Positions 1 to 10,505 of a DNA stretch of 64,000 nucleotides are shown in pieces. How positions within the stretch are numbered: position 1 is the first letter of the stretch; each line of letters opens with the position of its first letter. The stretch is from contig NC_023751.2 of the NCBI RefSeq assembly GCF_000499845.2, forward strand, positions 37,623,309-37,687,308, given 5' to 3'. Below the pieces are notes generated by a model that worked only from the letters and a program-made list of their open reading frames with translations, made no database searches and was not told the DNA's origin. A program made the position numbers and the translations under genes. This stretch comes from Phaseolus vulgaris (Eukaryota; Streptophyta; Magnoliopsida; Fabales; Fabaceae).

Positions 1-429
1 TGTAAAACCGGGCTTCAGAGAGCTAAGATACGCCCTCTAAAGGGTATTAGATCCAGAGAGAATGAGCACATCACCTTAGCATGTCCCTCAACTGGTTCTG
101 CACATTATAATTTAACATTACACCACACCATATGTTTCATTACCTATGTTCTATGCCTTCACGCAGTGTACAAGCAAAACTGAAATTAACGCAAAATTTG
201 AGAGAAAAGTGAAACGGCAGATAAATTAATACAAGAAAAATTAGTTTTAAAAATTAATTTATTAATCTCTAAAATATAATATTGGTTATTAGTGGGTATC
301 ACTGGGTAAGGAGATGAAAATCTTGGTTATACGGTTAGTTCGAGATATGGTTAGTTAGGCATATAGATGTTTAAAGACAAAAGATAGAAGGGGATTTTAA
401 GTTGTTATAGGAGTCATGGAACATCAAGG
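1..429. other. No recognisable feature
   Basis: AT-rich sequence with no coding frame of substance and no repeat I could match elsewhere in the window. It may be the edge of something lying to the left. Confidence 0.4.
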
Positions 430-760
430 CTTTATCATCATCAATGACTACTACATGAAGAGTTCTGGCTAACAAACAGACTTCCAACAAGAGTCAATTT
501 GGAGGAAAGAGGATTAATCTATACGTGGGGAAGAAGAGGAAACAAGGAACCATGTTTTCTTCAAATGCAAAGTAGCCTGGAGGGTTTGGTGTTTATGTTG
601 TGAGAGGGTGGTGAGAAAAGAGGGTTTTTGTTGAATGTAATGCAGGAAAAGGAAGAAGGAAGTTGAGAATCTAGAATGGGAATCTAGATTGTGCAATTCT
701 AATACAGATTTTTGCTCCTTTGTGGCAACAAAAGTTTTGTTCCAAGGGTCTAATTATTAG
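430..760 (+). mobile_element. Degenerate LINE relic (C-terminal zinc-binding region)
   Basis: Read across frames, this stretch gives a pattern of the type LANRLPTRVNLERRG followed by FFKCKVAWRVW. That is the signature of the zinc-binding region at the C-terminus of plant LINE reverse transcriptases; the same pattern is clear at 4615-4968 and 18221-18643. Frames are broken and the flanks are not delimited. It is an old fragment, called by family resemblance only. Confidence 0.5.
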
Positions 761-2304
761 TTCTTATCAACATTTGAATCTAGTGCAAAATCATGCAGAG
801 GTGCAACAAGCAGGATAAGGCTAACACAAGTTTAGGAATAAAGTTAATATGTAATTATGCAGGATTTGTTGCATAATGTTGTTAATGATAGCTGAACTTG
901 TGGACTTGCCATAATTTGTTCTTAACCAATTTGATAGTTGTTCTGTAATTCTGGAATAATTAGCGAAGTGTTTTTTTTAATTCATTTATTATTTACTGAG
1001 AAAAAATTAATTTAAAATAGATAAGTAATTAGATATCAATTTATAAACTATCTTATAATTTTTTATTAATAATAAAAATTACTTTAAATATCAATAATTT
1101 TTAATTTGTAAAATAACTTTTAATTTAATTAATATAATAACTAATTAGTTTTTATCTTTAAATTATTTCATAAATAATAAATAATCGTACCCAAAAACCT
1201 ATTCCAACATTTAAGAGGAAACAAATGGAAAGAAGGGTGTTCTCCAACGCATACTTAATCATGTACACTTATTTATGCCGGTTTAACATGTAAAACTGAT
1301 ATAAGGTTATTACAACTGAAATTTTACATTCCCCTGTTTATTTATTCATTTTATTCTTTAATGATAAAGAAAAAACTGAATTTTTCTAATATTTTAAATT
1401 TTAAAACACTAATTTTTAGTTTCATAACTCTTTACATTTTAATCAATATATTATTTTTAGATAAATTAGAAAAGAGTATGTCTGTTTATTAAAATATAAA
1501 AGGATGTAAATAGTTTTTATTAAAATCTTTTTAAAACTTAAAAATATAAATATTATTTGATTAAAAACATTAAAAAAAAGTAAATGTTTATTTTAAAATT
1601 GTAAGCGACTTCTAAAACCGAAAAGGTAAATGCAATTTCTTCGCATCTATAATTTAATGCATATATCACTTGGTGATAAAAAAAAATTGGTAAGCTTAGA
1701 TAAGTTGATGATGCAATGTGCTTGTGCGTCACCATATCCGCAAAGATTAATATTCATCACTTCATACAAATTAATGCATATATCACTTTATTTATTTTAT
1801 TCTTTCCTATATAAAAAAATGGTAAGGAATTGATGTGCACTGATAATACAGAATAAAAGTAACTATTGTGATCACTCTATTCGCATTGTAAATAAGCCAC
1901 AAAACATGGAATAACATTCTCCATTTCAATCTCACCACTTTTCTTTATATTCTTTTTCTTAGGTGTTTGTTTTTCAAAGAATGTCAAAATACATATTTTT
2001 TTTTTCTTTCTTTCTACCACTAATAAATTATATTGGGTTAGTTGCTTGGTTAACTAGTAAAAAAAATTGCAGATTTCTCTTACTCTAATTGGTCTTTGAA
2101 ATTACTCTGATTGATGTTTGAAACTTCTAGTATGAATGAAAACCGTAAATTAATTTTGTTCATTTTCCTTTGGTTTGATTCTTTAACTCCTTTTAAGAAT
2201 GAAGGAGTTGTGTGTTTTGCAGGTTGGTCTTAAATTTCGCTTGAAGGTTCTATCTTGGTTTTTGGATTAAGTAACTCTTAAGAAGAGCTAAAAAATTCTG
2301 TTTG
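761..2304. other. AT-rich intergenic DNA, no gene seen
   Basis: Long runs of A/T with only short chance reading frames (for example 1553-1735 and 1630-1833, overlapping on opposite strands and of no recognisable composition). No repeat boundary was found. Confidence 0.45.
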
Positions 2305-2362
2305 TTAAAGGGTTGAGATACCCTAAAGTGTCTCCTATAATTTTTTTTATTTTTTGCTGATC
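2305..2362 (+). mobile_element. LINE 3' tail fragment
   Basis: The block reads 'gggttgagatacc', a short spacer, then 'ttttttgctgat' and an A-rich end. This matches the 3' terminal signature of the LINEs at 20325-20402 (+) and 19148-19220 (-). No coding LINE sequence was recognised immediately upstream, so it is either strongly 5' truncated or eroded. Confidence 0.5.
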
Positions 2363-3139
2363 AAATTAAAAAATAAAACTTTTAGGACTAGCTTTTGTGT
2401 TGGGAAATAATTCTCTTTGGTTTTGTTAATGTGTTAGTTGTAAAGAGGAGTTTGTTAAGTTCTTTAAGTTATTCTATTTGTTGGAGATTTGTGTTTGTGG
2501 TTTGCTTTTGGTTTTGTTCTTTTGGATTTTGATGTGTTGATATACTCTAACGGTTGTCAAGGATGATTTTCTGTGTAAGCGATATTCTTGAGTTTTTGGT
2601 TACTCAATAACTTTTGTTAAGAAATTATTTTAGGTTGAAACGTAAAAGTTTATCATTTTTTTCTTTTTATTTTATATAAGGATTGAGTCATTAATATTTA
2701 TTTATTTATTATATTTTTTTTTGATAAAAAAAGTTAGAATAACTAGTGTTTGGGATTTGCTTGAATGATTTGTTTCCGGTAAATACTTTAAAAAAGTCAA
2801 ATAAATTTAAATTATATATATAAATTAACATGGAAATTTTTCTATTAAAAATATCATAATTAACATGAAAGCTTATGAATATTTATTTTCATCTTCCTAA
2901 TTCCGAAAATGGAAAAAAAAAAAGAAAAAAAGTAACATGAATCCTGTAGGAAAAGTAGTTATGTATTCAAAAGCAACAATTGCGGAAGGTGAACGCTTCC
3001 TTCCAAGGACAATGATTATTTGTTCTCTTGAAGTGTGTCCTATAAGAAAACATGCTACGCTGCTCATAGCATTCTGATTATTTTGTAAGTGAATCCATCA
3101 CAGCACAAATCGAGTGTAGATAGATGCAAAGGTTCCATC
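2363..3139. other. Upstream region of the first family gene; weak LINE-like tail
   Basis: AT-rich DNA. At about 2683-2745 there is 'ataaggattgagtc' followed by T-rich sequence and 'gataaaaaaag', a second, poorer match to the LINE 3' tail signature. No obvious promoter shared with the two close paralogues (22519 and 33941) was seen upstream of 3140. Confidence 0.35.
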
Positions 3140-4012
3140 ATGGGAAACATTCACAGTACCAACAGTTACTCTGATCGGTTTCCTCTAGACAATTATTCAG
3201 AGGTTGTCTTCCTCAAAACCAAGAACCGCAAAGGGCGTGAAGTTGTGGACACTTGGAGAGCAGAATACCACTCGTTTGGAAGGACAACCTGCGAACTCCA
3301 ACTCACCAAAACCACATGCAGTAATCACGAAGAAGAACTACGCATCTCAGTCCATGACCACGCAGCAAGCCATGCAAACGACGACTTTGATTTTCAGATG
3401 AACATGAGCGTCGAAGACGGTCTTCTGCTGGCAAACGTTTCTCTGCACGGACCAAGATGCATGCAGCAACTTCCCGAGAGGAAAATCCCTGTGGCGCAAG
3501 GTGGGGTTCTGAAGTCCTCCTCCTTCTTATACGGACGCGACACTGACCGAAAGGGTCTTGTTATCATTTTAAGGGAAAAGAGATGCGATGATGATGAAGA
3601 GCTTCCTCACATGATCACTGTGAAGCACTGGTTTGTGGCTGCGCGTTGTTCGCAAGGTGTCTCTGTTGTGGCAAAGGTTCGCAGTAATGATGGGGGTTTG
3701 AGTGTTGAGATTGAAAAGCCTTCAAAGCATTCGAAAGGTGAGTTGTTGAAGATGTTTGATGATGTCAAAGAAAAAGGGTGGTGCCCTGGAACTACAAGTT
3801 GTGACGGTGGAATGGAGTTTTCGAACCAAAACAATGGTAATGTTCTTCCAGTGATGAACATGAGCGGCCACCAAAACATCTCTTCCCTTTTAAGCTCAGC
3901 TGGATACAATGATGGCAATTACAACGGTTCTGTCATATTTCGTGGATGTAAAATTTTGTTTGACAGTGCCTTTTTTCATCCGAGGAATTGGTCAAATATG
4001 GGGAGCAAGTGA
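3140..4012 (+). CDS. Uncharacterised protein, divergent member of a local three-gene family
   Basis: Single-exon ORF of 290 aa from the ATG at 3140; an in-frame ATG at 3089 would add 17 residues. I prefer 3140 because the protein then begins MGNIHS, a good N-myristoylation consensus (G2, S6), and because the paralogues at 22519 and 33941 also begin near this point (MAGNK). Family resemblance is visible in a P-L near the N-terminus, the LPER(K/E)(I/V) motif in the middle, a VK-HWF / VT-HDF block, a GL-VE(I/V) strand and a closing region ending in -W. About 75 C-terminal residues after that W are unique to this copy. No domain is recognised and no signal peptide or membrane segment is seen; acidic, charged and probably soluble. 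An AATAAA lies at 4041-4046. Function is unknown. The long intact frame supports it as a real gene, but expression is unproven. Confidence 0.6.
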   Translation: MGNIHSTNSYSDRFPLDNYSEVVFLKTKNRKGREVVDTWRAEYHSFGRTTCELQLTKTTCSNHEEELRISVHDHAASHANDDFDFQMNMSVEDGLLLANVSLHGPRCMQQLPERKIPVAQGGVLKSSSFLYGRDTDRKGLVIILREKRCDDDEELPHMITVKHWFVAARCSQGVSVVAKVRSNDGGLSVEIEKPSKHSKGELLKMFDDVKEKGWCPGTTSCDGGMEFSNQNNGNVLPVMNMSGHQNISSLLSSAGYNDGNYNGSVIFRGCKILFDSAFFHPRNWSNMGSK

Positions 4013-4292
4013 AATAGTGTGATATATCTGATAATCAGAAAATAAATAGCAGATGTTTAAGGAATGTGTTGGTATATAAAATCTTTGTTAACGTTTTGTT
4101 TTTTCATTTTTATCAGCTATAAAGATTAAATAAATAATAACTATTTCACCGGTGGTACAATGGTTATACAAAACTATAACTATAACTCATCATTGGAGTA
4201 CAAAACAAAGATCAAAGCTAACCTAGCTAAATAATTAAGATAAATTCAATACTAAAATCAACATTAAATCATATATACATATTAAATCATAT

Positions 4293-5510
4293 TTTTTTTT
4301 ATCAGCAATAAACTATTAAATTAAATCGGTTCACTTAAGGGGTGATCCAACCCTTGTACATATAACAAAAGATAAAAGTTCATTTCCACCATCGTATCTA
4401 AAATTCACAGATTAATCCTCTACTTCCTTTCCAATACTAATAGCTATAACTGAAGAAAAAAACAAATAACACACCAGTATTAAATCGAGTACATACATAC
4501 CAAATGTTCAAGACACCATTCAGAGAATGAGAAACTCACTGAAGGTATCTCTGAGTTGATCCAAGACCAAACATTGACCTGTGCCAAAGAAAATACTTCA
4601 GTATGATCAACCACTCATCCTTTAAACAAACAATTATTCTTGTATCTCCAAATCTCACTGACCAAAGCTATCCAGATATTACCCATAGTAAGATTAACTG
4701 AATGAGGTGCATCAAAAATTTTGAAGTGTTCAAAATGTGACCAGGGAATGATAAGATCAACCGAATTCATTCCAAACCAGTCATAACATAGGTTCCAAAT
4801 TTGCCAAGCTACCCTGCAATCAAAGAATAAATGATTTGTTGACTCCTCTGATAACCTGCATAAGCTGCAAAGATTACACTCAATTTGTATCCCTCGTTTC
4901 ACCAGATTTACCTTGGAAGCTACCTTGTTTTCAATCACCCTCCAAGTTGTGACATGAGCTGAAGGCAACGCTTTAATCCTCCAGAAAGATTTGTAAAACC
5001 TTGAATTTTCCTCATCTCCTTCTCCCTTTAAAAGCCCATAAGCAGACTTGACTGAAAACGCTCTTGTCTCACTATCCTTCCAGACCCATTTATCCCCTAT
5101 CTCTGACTCAATCCTCTATTAGAAATTGTTTCTAAGAGCTGGCTTACTTGATTCTCCTCCCAAGTGAATAAACCCCTTCTCCACCTTAAATTCCACTCCC
5201 ATACCCCATTAGCCTTTGATCCACATTCTCTTATGTTTGCTTCCTTAAGAACAGATAAAGAGAATAACCTTGGGAATCTACTTTTCAAATCTCCAGATGT
5301 TACCCAATTATCTGACCAGAACAAAATGTCTTTCCCATTTTCAACTTCCCAATTAACACAATCTTCAAACTTTCTTCCCCACTTCTCTGAACTTCATACC
5401 TTCATCAAATCTCTCCACCACAAAGAAACTTTGTTACTATCATTATGAAGTTCCTTTAGGCCTCTCCATCCACCGTACTTAGAATTTATTACCTCCCTCC
5501 ATAACCCTCC
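4293..5510 (-). mobile_element. 5'-truncated LINE with 17-bp target-site duplication
   Basis: On the - strand the element ends in 'gctgat' plus a run of A, seen on + as T-run then 'atcagcaataaa' at 4293-4310. It encodes the C-terminal LINE zinc-binding region at 4615-4968 ([15 protein letters not shown]-x2-C, NHLFF-C-VAW) and older coding sequence at 5097-5324. The 17-bp sequence 'tacatattaaatcatat' occurs immediately outside both ends, at 4276-4292 and 5511-5527, a textbook target-primed insertion scar. The copy is 1.2 kb, strongly 5' truncated, with internal frame breaks. It is closely similar to the + strand copy at 18213-18860 and to the inner LINE at 32085-33712. Confidence 0.88.
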
Positions 5511-5527
5511 TACATATTAAATCATAT

Positions 5528-6660
5528 ATACATGTAATTTAGAGAATCAAGACACTACTCAAAATAAGAAAAATAAATTAAGAATACTACCCACAATCAA
5601 ATCTTTAATTAAATAATAGCAAACCCCTGGGTGAATCATCCTCTCCAAAATCTTTGTTAACGTGGAACTTTGGTGCTTTTTATAATACTTACAACAATTG
5701 GTGGTTGTTGTATAATCCCTTTTTTCGAGTCTCTGAACAAAATTTCAGTGAATACTCCTTCCATTGCTCAAAATGTCAAGAGAAGTTCACATTATCATCA
5801 TTCAACTGTCAATGTATTAGGTTTTTATGATATTCTTTTAGTAGATAATCATACATTAATGATCTCAAATTTTCATATAATTTAAATATAAATTTATCTT
5901 TTATGTGTATTTATTTCTAAACTCATCACATCAAACATTATATATAACTCGGAAACTTCAAACTATCATTTTTCTCTTTTAATATTTGCACATTTTAATT
6001 CATTCTTTCTCTATCTTAGCTTTTGACACAAAACAAACTTCTTATTCATACAAACATATATATACGAGAGAAACTTTATCCATAAATAATTATTATGAGT
6101 TTTTGCAATTGTTTTCAGCACGTTTCGTTTCTTCATTTCGACATCTGTTTATATCTTTCCTAAGTGATAAAAATTATTTACTCTTTACAAACTGAATAAC
6201 ATTTCAGTCTTTCAAAGTTCAGATCTAGGCTTTGGACAAAATAATATCTAAAAGTTATGAATAGTTTTTTGCCGATAAAAAAAAAAAAGAAGAAGTTATG
6301 AATAGTAAGATACACTGTCAGTCACATATAAATAATTCTATAATATTACATTAGTTCACACATTTACATTTATAATAAGATATATAAGTGTTTATCTTTA
6401 ACGTCAGAAATAATACTAGTAATTAATAATATGTTAATTTTGCTCCCTCTCTGGTGCCAGTAGCAGTGTGACTGACAATAACAAACCCTTAATTGATTTG
6501 ATTTTATGTTTAATGCTTAATAAGTTAAGTGAGAAATCACTATTAATGTGAATAGAAAATGAATGATAATGAAAAATATTTTCATTTTCTAAAGTAAATC
6601 AAATTATTCAAAGACTACACTTAGGTACAGAGTTGTAGTAGTTGGCTTTGTTTAATGCAG
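5528..6660. repeat. Duplicated promoter-side segment of the family array
   Basis: No gene is seen. The stretch 6200-6440 (the 'aggctttggacaaaa', 'agttatgaatagt' and 'cagtcacatataaataatt' blocks) is repeated at 21255-21470, upstream of the gene at 22519. A second part, about 5870-6010 ('tttatttctaaactcatcacatca'-like), recurs at 9340-9480. These are leftovers of the duplications that made the gene family. The region probably marks a lost or never-completed family copy. Confidence 0.6.
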
Positions 6661-6909
6661 AAATGATTATAACTCAAATAGCAGAATTGCTGAATGGAAT
6701 TGCCGAGAAATTTGATTGGGATAAAATAATGGAAGGTGATAAAATTATTGGACTCAAACAGGTGAGTTAAAATTTGAATGAACAAGGATGTGAGGCATTT
6801 CTTTTACAATTACAATTTAATTCATTTGTTTAAATTGCATTGTTATTGATAAAGATTTGAAGTTTTTTTGCACTTTATGTGAACCAGGGGAAGCAGAGCA
6901 TATCATTGG
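6661..6909 (+). pseudogene. Glutamate-cysteine ligase (GSH1) gene fragment
   Basis: Behind an acceptor-like 'tgcag', 6661-6761 translates to a stretch containing [20 protein letters not shown] and KIIGLKQ, followed by a GTGAGT donor. After 126 bp a second acceptor ('accag') precedes GKQSISL at 6888-6909, where similarity stops. KIIGLKQ joined to GKQSISL is, from memory, the continuous sequence of plant plastid glutamate-cysteine ligase, the first enzyme of glutathione synthesis. Only about 40 residues of an enzyme of roughly 500 remain, so this is a non-functional fragment. The retained intron means it was copied as DNA, not retroposed. Confidence 0.75.
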
Positions 6910-7131
6910 ATAAAATATATTATGCAAATTCATCTTTTCTTTTTTACTTCTCTTCTACACAACTGGTAACTGACTATGATTGACATTTTTATTTTTTTTA
7001 GTTAATAGCTATCTTTTAAGAATTTTGTTATATATCTATAGTAATTTTACCTACTTTAGATATTTAATATAATATGCATATACGATAATGCTATAAAGAA
7101 AAGTTAAGGATGTTTTTGGCCATGGTAAATA

Positions 7132-7532
7132 CACTACAAGAAAATCATGAAATAGAAACTAATTTTTAGAGACCAAAATAATTAGTTACAATAGGAACTA
7201 AAATAGAGATCATTTTAGAAACTAAAAAAAAAATTGGTTTCTAAATTAGTTTCTATTATTTTCTATTATTGTTAAATAGTTTCTAAATTGGTATCTAATT
7301 AGCAACTAAGATTTTAACTACCAATTATTTAGTTTCTAAATTTGGTAGCAAAAACCTTGGTTGCTAATTAGATACCAATTTAGAAACTATTTAACAATAA
7401 TAAAAAATAATAGAAACTAGTTTAGAAACCATTTATTTTTAGTTTCTAAAATGGTCTCTAATTTAGTTACTATTACAACTAACTATTTTGATTTCTACAA
7501 ATTGGTTTCTATTTGGTGATTTTCTTGTAGTG
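7132..7532. mobile_element. CACTA-type MITE, copy 1 (401 bp)
   Basis: It begins 'cactacaagaaaatcatgaa' and ends with the inverse '...gattttcttgtagtg'. The arms are complementary over most of the length, so the whole element can fold. It is flanked on both sides by the 3-bp duplication 'ata' (7129-7131 and 7533-7535). CACTA ends with a 3-bp duplication place it with the CACTA (En/Spm) superfamily as a non-autonomous miniature. Related copies lie at 9523-9904 and 44193-44531. Confidence 0.85.
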
Positions 7533-7991
7533 ATAGTTAACGTGCTGCCAGAAAAAAAGTGTACTAGACCTTTCATTTGAAAGTTGTTATATTATAAATT
7601 GTTAGTTAATTATGATAAAAAAAAAAAGTAATGCACAAAAGTTACACATAAGATTTTAAGCTTAGTTTTCGACAAGGATGCAACAAAATGGCTACCCAAA
7701 TTTATATCTAATGCATTTATGAGACTTTGTTGGAGTAGTAAAGATGCATTTGTGGTTAAGTCAGTTGAACCTTTTCAGTGCAACTGCCAGTAGGACTGCA
7801 TTTATTAACTTGCTTTATTATTTATTAATCATTTTCTATAAATTTTCTTCTTTCAATTACAATTTTATGTTTGATTATATTTTGAGTTTTGGGACAAATC
7901 AAAGTGAACTCTTATTTAAAAAACTAGAATATAATTTTCAGATTTGTTGGGTATTACTATATATCTGTGACAATCCAGTGCAAGGAGTGTT

Positions 7992-8400
7992 GTGAAGGTG
8001 TGTCTAATGTCTTGGGCTATCATATATTGGGGTGCAGCTTATGGAATTGATATGATAGGCATGTCTCTATTCAATGCTATTCGTCCTGCTGCTGCAGGTG
8101 GTACAATGTAAGTTTTCTTATGATTTCTTCACTTTTGTTTGGCTTACCTGTCAGTTCAAAAAATATGAATGTAGATCCCTATTTGGGATTAACATCTCAA
8201 ATGATATTTGCCATAAGACCTGCCTGTAAATATTGAGATTTAAAAAAAAATTAAATAACTTTTTTATTTTTTAGATTATAATTTTTTTTAATTATGATAC
8301 ATGTTTATATTGCAGGTTTCTGATCGAAGAAGTGTGTCAACTAATAGAACAAACTCTGGACATCAAGAGAAGCATAGTTGAAGAATATAATATAATGTGA
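7992..8400 (+). pseudogene. Unrecognised two-exon gene fragment
   Basis: From 7992 a frame reads VKVCLMSWAIIYWGAAYGID and then MIGMSLFNAIRPAAAGGT, running into a GTAAGT donor after 8107. A 'ttgcag' acceptor precedes 8316, and the frame continues in phase with FLIEEVCQLIEQTLDIKRS to a TGA at 8398-8400. Protein-like composition, a canonical intron and phase continuity suggest the 3' end of a real gene. No start or upstream exons were identified and I do not recognise the protein. It lies between the GSH1 fragment and a CACTA-type terminus, so it may be a second captured fragment. Confidence 0.45.
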
Positions 8401-8740
8401 AAATGATTTGTCTTACTTTTGTTTTGTAAACAATATGATACATTTTCATTTGTAGTACTTCATACCAATATTCTTTTTTTATTGCTTTTTTCCTAATTCT
8501 TTTAACTCATATTTTATGTTTGAGTTTTAATTTCAGTGTGTATACTTCATATACTTTGATATAAATTTAAATTTAGTTTTATATGCATAAATTTTCAATT
8601 GATGAGTGTTATATCCATTTATTTGTTTTCTTTTATTGAAAAATTACTTTAACAAACATAGATAAATAAATACAATAGATGTAAATAATTGTGGTTGAAA
8701 AAGCACATGAATGCTTAAATGATAAACAAGTAAAAAAAAA

Positions 8741-8934
8741 TGGTATTTTACGGAGGTTTAGAAACCTATGGTAATTTATGGAGGTTTCGAAACCTATGGT
8801 ATTTTATGGAGATTTTGAAACCTATGATATTTTATGGAGGTTTTGAAACCCATGGTATTTTATGAAGGTCCTAAAACCTATGGTATTTTACGGAGGTTCT
8901 TAAACCCATGGTATTTAATGGAGGTTTTGAAAGA
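8741..8934 (+). repeat. 28-bp tandem repeat, seven units
   Basis: Units of the form 'tggtattttatggaggtttt' plus 'gaaaccta' start at 8741, 8769, 8797, 8825, 8853, 8881 and 8909, all exactly 28 bp apart, with the last cut short. Divergence between units is a few bases each. The array sits just inside the CACTA-like terminus at 9087, where such elements carry subterminal repeats that bind their transposase. Confidence 0.88.
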
Positions 8935-9087
8935 CTTTTCCTTGGGTTTAAAAAAACCCCGGATAACACATTTCCCAGGGATGATTTAGCGGGGGAAATT
9001 GTAACACTGGGTAAATGACTTAGCGGAGGTTTTAACCCTTGGTAATGTAAAAATAAACTCTCGTTAAAATCATTTTTTCTTATAGTG
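8935..9087. mobile_element. Right end of a CACTA-like element
   Basis: The segment ends '...tcattttttcttatagtg' at 9087, i.e. 'cactataagaaaaa' read inward from the end. It also holds further copies of a '(c)ttagcggaggttttaaccc' motif (near 8974 and 9022). Together with the 28-bp array this looks like a CACTA subterminal region. I could not find the matching left end, so the element is either truncated or its left terminus has diverged. Confidence 0.5.
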
Positions 9088-9522
9088 TACTATGGTTTGC
9101 TTTCTAGATAACTAAGATTAAAGAATTAAATTGATTTGACTTTGATTTTAAAGAATAAAGGACTTGTAGTGTACTGCATATATAGTCATTGGGTGCAGAT
9201 TGGTTTCAGAGTTTATTCAATCCCAATCCACATTATATTTAAAAATCAATACCTTCACGGCTACTTTTTATCATTATTCAAAAAGGACAATTCCATTTTT
9301 TATACAACCACATTACAACTTTTAATATTATTATTTTAATACTTTTTTATATCATTTAATTACAAATTTATCCTTTACTATATATATTTATTTCTAACCA
9401 TATCACATCAAGGTTGTATAGAACTCTTTCAGTTCTCACACTATCATTTTCCTTATTCAAATGTGTTGTGCATTTCATTTCATATATTTCTTATGATTGT
9501 CATGTTATACACCATGTTTTAT
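9088..9522. other. Gene-free stretch with a duplicated promoter-like block
   Basis: No gene. 9340-9480 resembles 5870-6010, and 9290-9340 resembles 21620-21680 ('ttttaatattattattttaata'). This is another remnant of the duplicated upstream sequence of the gene family. Confidence 0.45.
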
Positions 9523-9904
9523 CACTACAAGAAAATCATGAAATAGAAACTAATTTTTAGAAACCAAAATAATTAGTTGTAATAGTAAATAAATTAGAGA
9601 CCATTTTAGAAACTTAAAAAAAATTGGTTTCTAAATTAGTTTCTATTATTGTTAAATAGTTTCTAAATTGGTATCTAATTAGCAACCAAGATTTTTGCTA
9701 CCAAATTTAGAAACTAAATAATTGGTAGTTAAAACCTTAGTTACTAATTAGATACTAATTTAAAAACTATTTAACTATAATAGAAACTAATTTAGAAACC
9801 AATATTTTTTTTAGTTTCTAAAATAGTCTCTAATTTAGTTACTATTGCAACTAATTATTTTGATCTCTAAAACTTAGTTTCTATTTCATGATTTTGTTGT
9901 AATA
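9523..9904. mobile_element. CACTA-type MITE, copy 2 (about 382 bp)
   Basis: Starts 'cactacaagaaaatcatgaa' and is collinear with the copy at 7132-7532. The right terminus has decayed to '...gattttgttgtaata'. The flanking triplets (tat before, taa after) no longer match perfectly, so this copy appears older than copy 1. Confidence 0.78.
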
Positions 9905-10107
9905 TAAAAGAAGTTACACCTGCTAAAACTCTACTTTGAAGACGTGGCTACTCTACAATTTTAAGTATACACGGGACTCTGCTACCCTGCCATACAATTA
10001 TGCAGGTAGCATTGGTTATCAAGTGTTATGGTTTTACGGTTTTGGATGCAGTGTTTAATGTTTATTGATTTTGAAAGCAACATGTAGAAGCTTTAGGGCA
10101 CTTGTAT

Positions 10108-10426
10108 TGTTGATTTTGGCTTAATCCCAAGTCCCACATTGGTGGGTTCATTGTTTGGGAAGGAGGTTTGAGGGTTATAAATTAACATTTCCTCCTTCAC
10201 TGTAATATATCCTAATTTGTAATATATTCTCCCATAATAATAAAAGCGGGTTGTTTCAGCTGTGCTCGGAGATTAGGCTAAATTGGCCGAATTCCGTTAA
10301 CAATTTTCTGGTGTGTTTTTCCCTCTTTATCTCTTTTATTATTCCGCTCTGTTTATTCAATATTATTTGTCGGGTAGCTCTGTTAATGTTCTGTTTTAGT
10401 GGGGAAATTACCCGTTTTTCCCAACA
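10108..10426 (+). repeat. 5' LTR of a Ty1/copia element (319 bp)
   Basis: Runs from 'tgttgattttggc' to '...tttttcccaaca', i.e. TG...CA, and is followed two bases later by a tRNA-iMet primer-binding site at 10429-10440. The partner 3' LTR is absent from this window. The left boundary is inferred from the TG/CA rule and could be off by a few bases. Confidence 0.7.
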
Positions 10427-10428
10427 AG

Positions 10429-10440
10429 TGGTATCAGAGC
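10429..10440 (+). promoter_or_regulatory. Primer-binding site of the + strand copia
   Basis: 'tggtatcagagc' is the usual plant retrotransposon sequence complementary to the 3' end of initiator methionine tRNA. It sits two bases after the LTR end, where reverse transcription is primed. Confidence 0.9.
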
Positions 10441-10505
10441 CGAAGGTTCGCCCTTGGGTTGTTTGAAATTATTTGTAATATTGAATACTATATTTTGAGT
10501 TTGTA

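Noticed and set aside
8741..8934. CRISPR-like array
   Set aside because: Repeats are adjacent with no unique spacers, in a plant genome, next to a transposon terminus.
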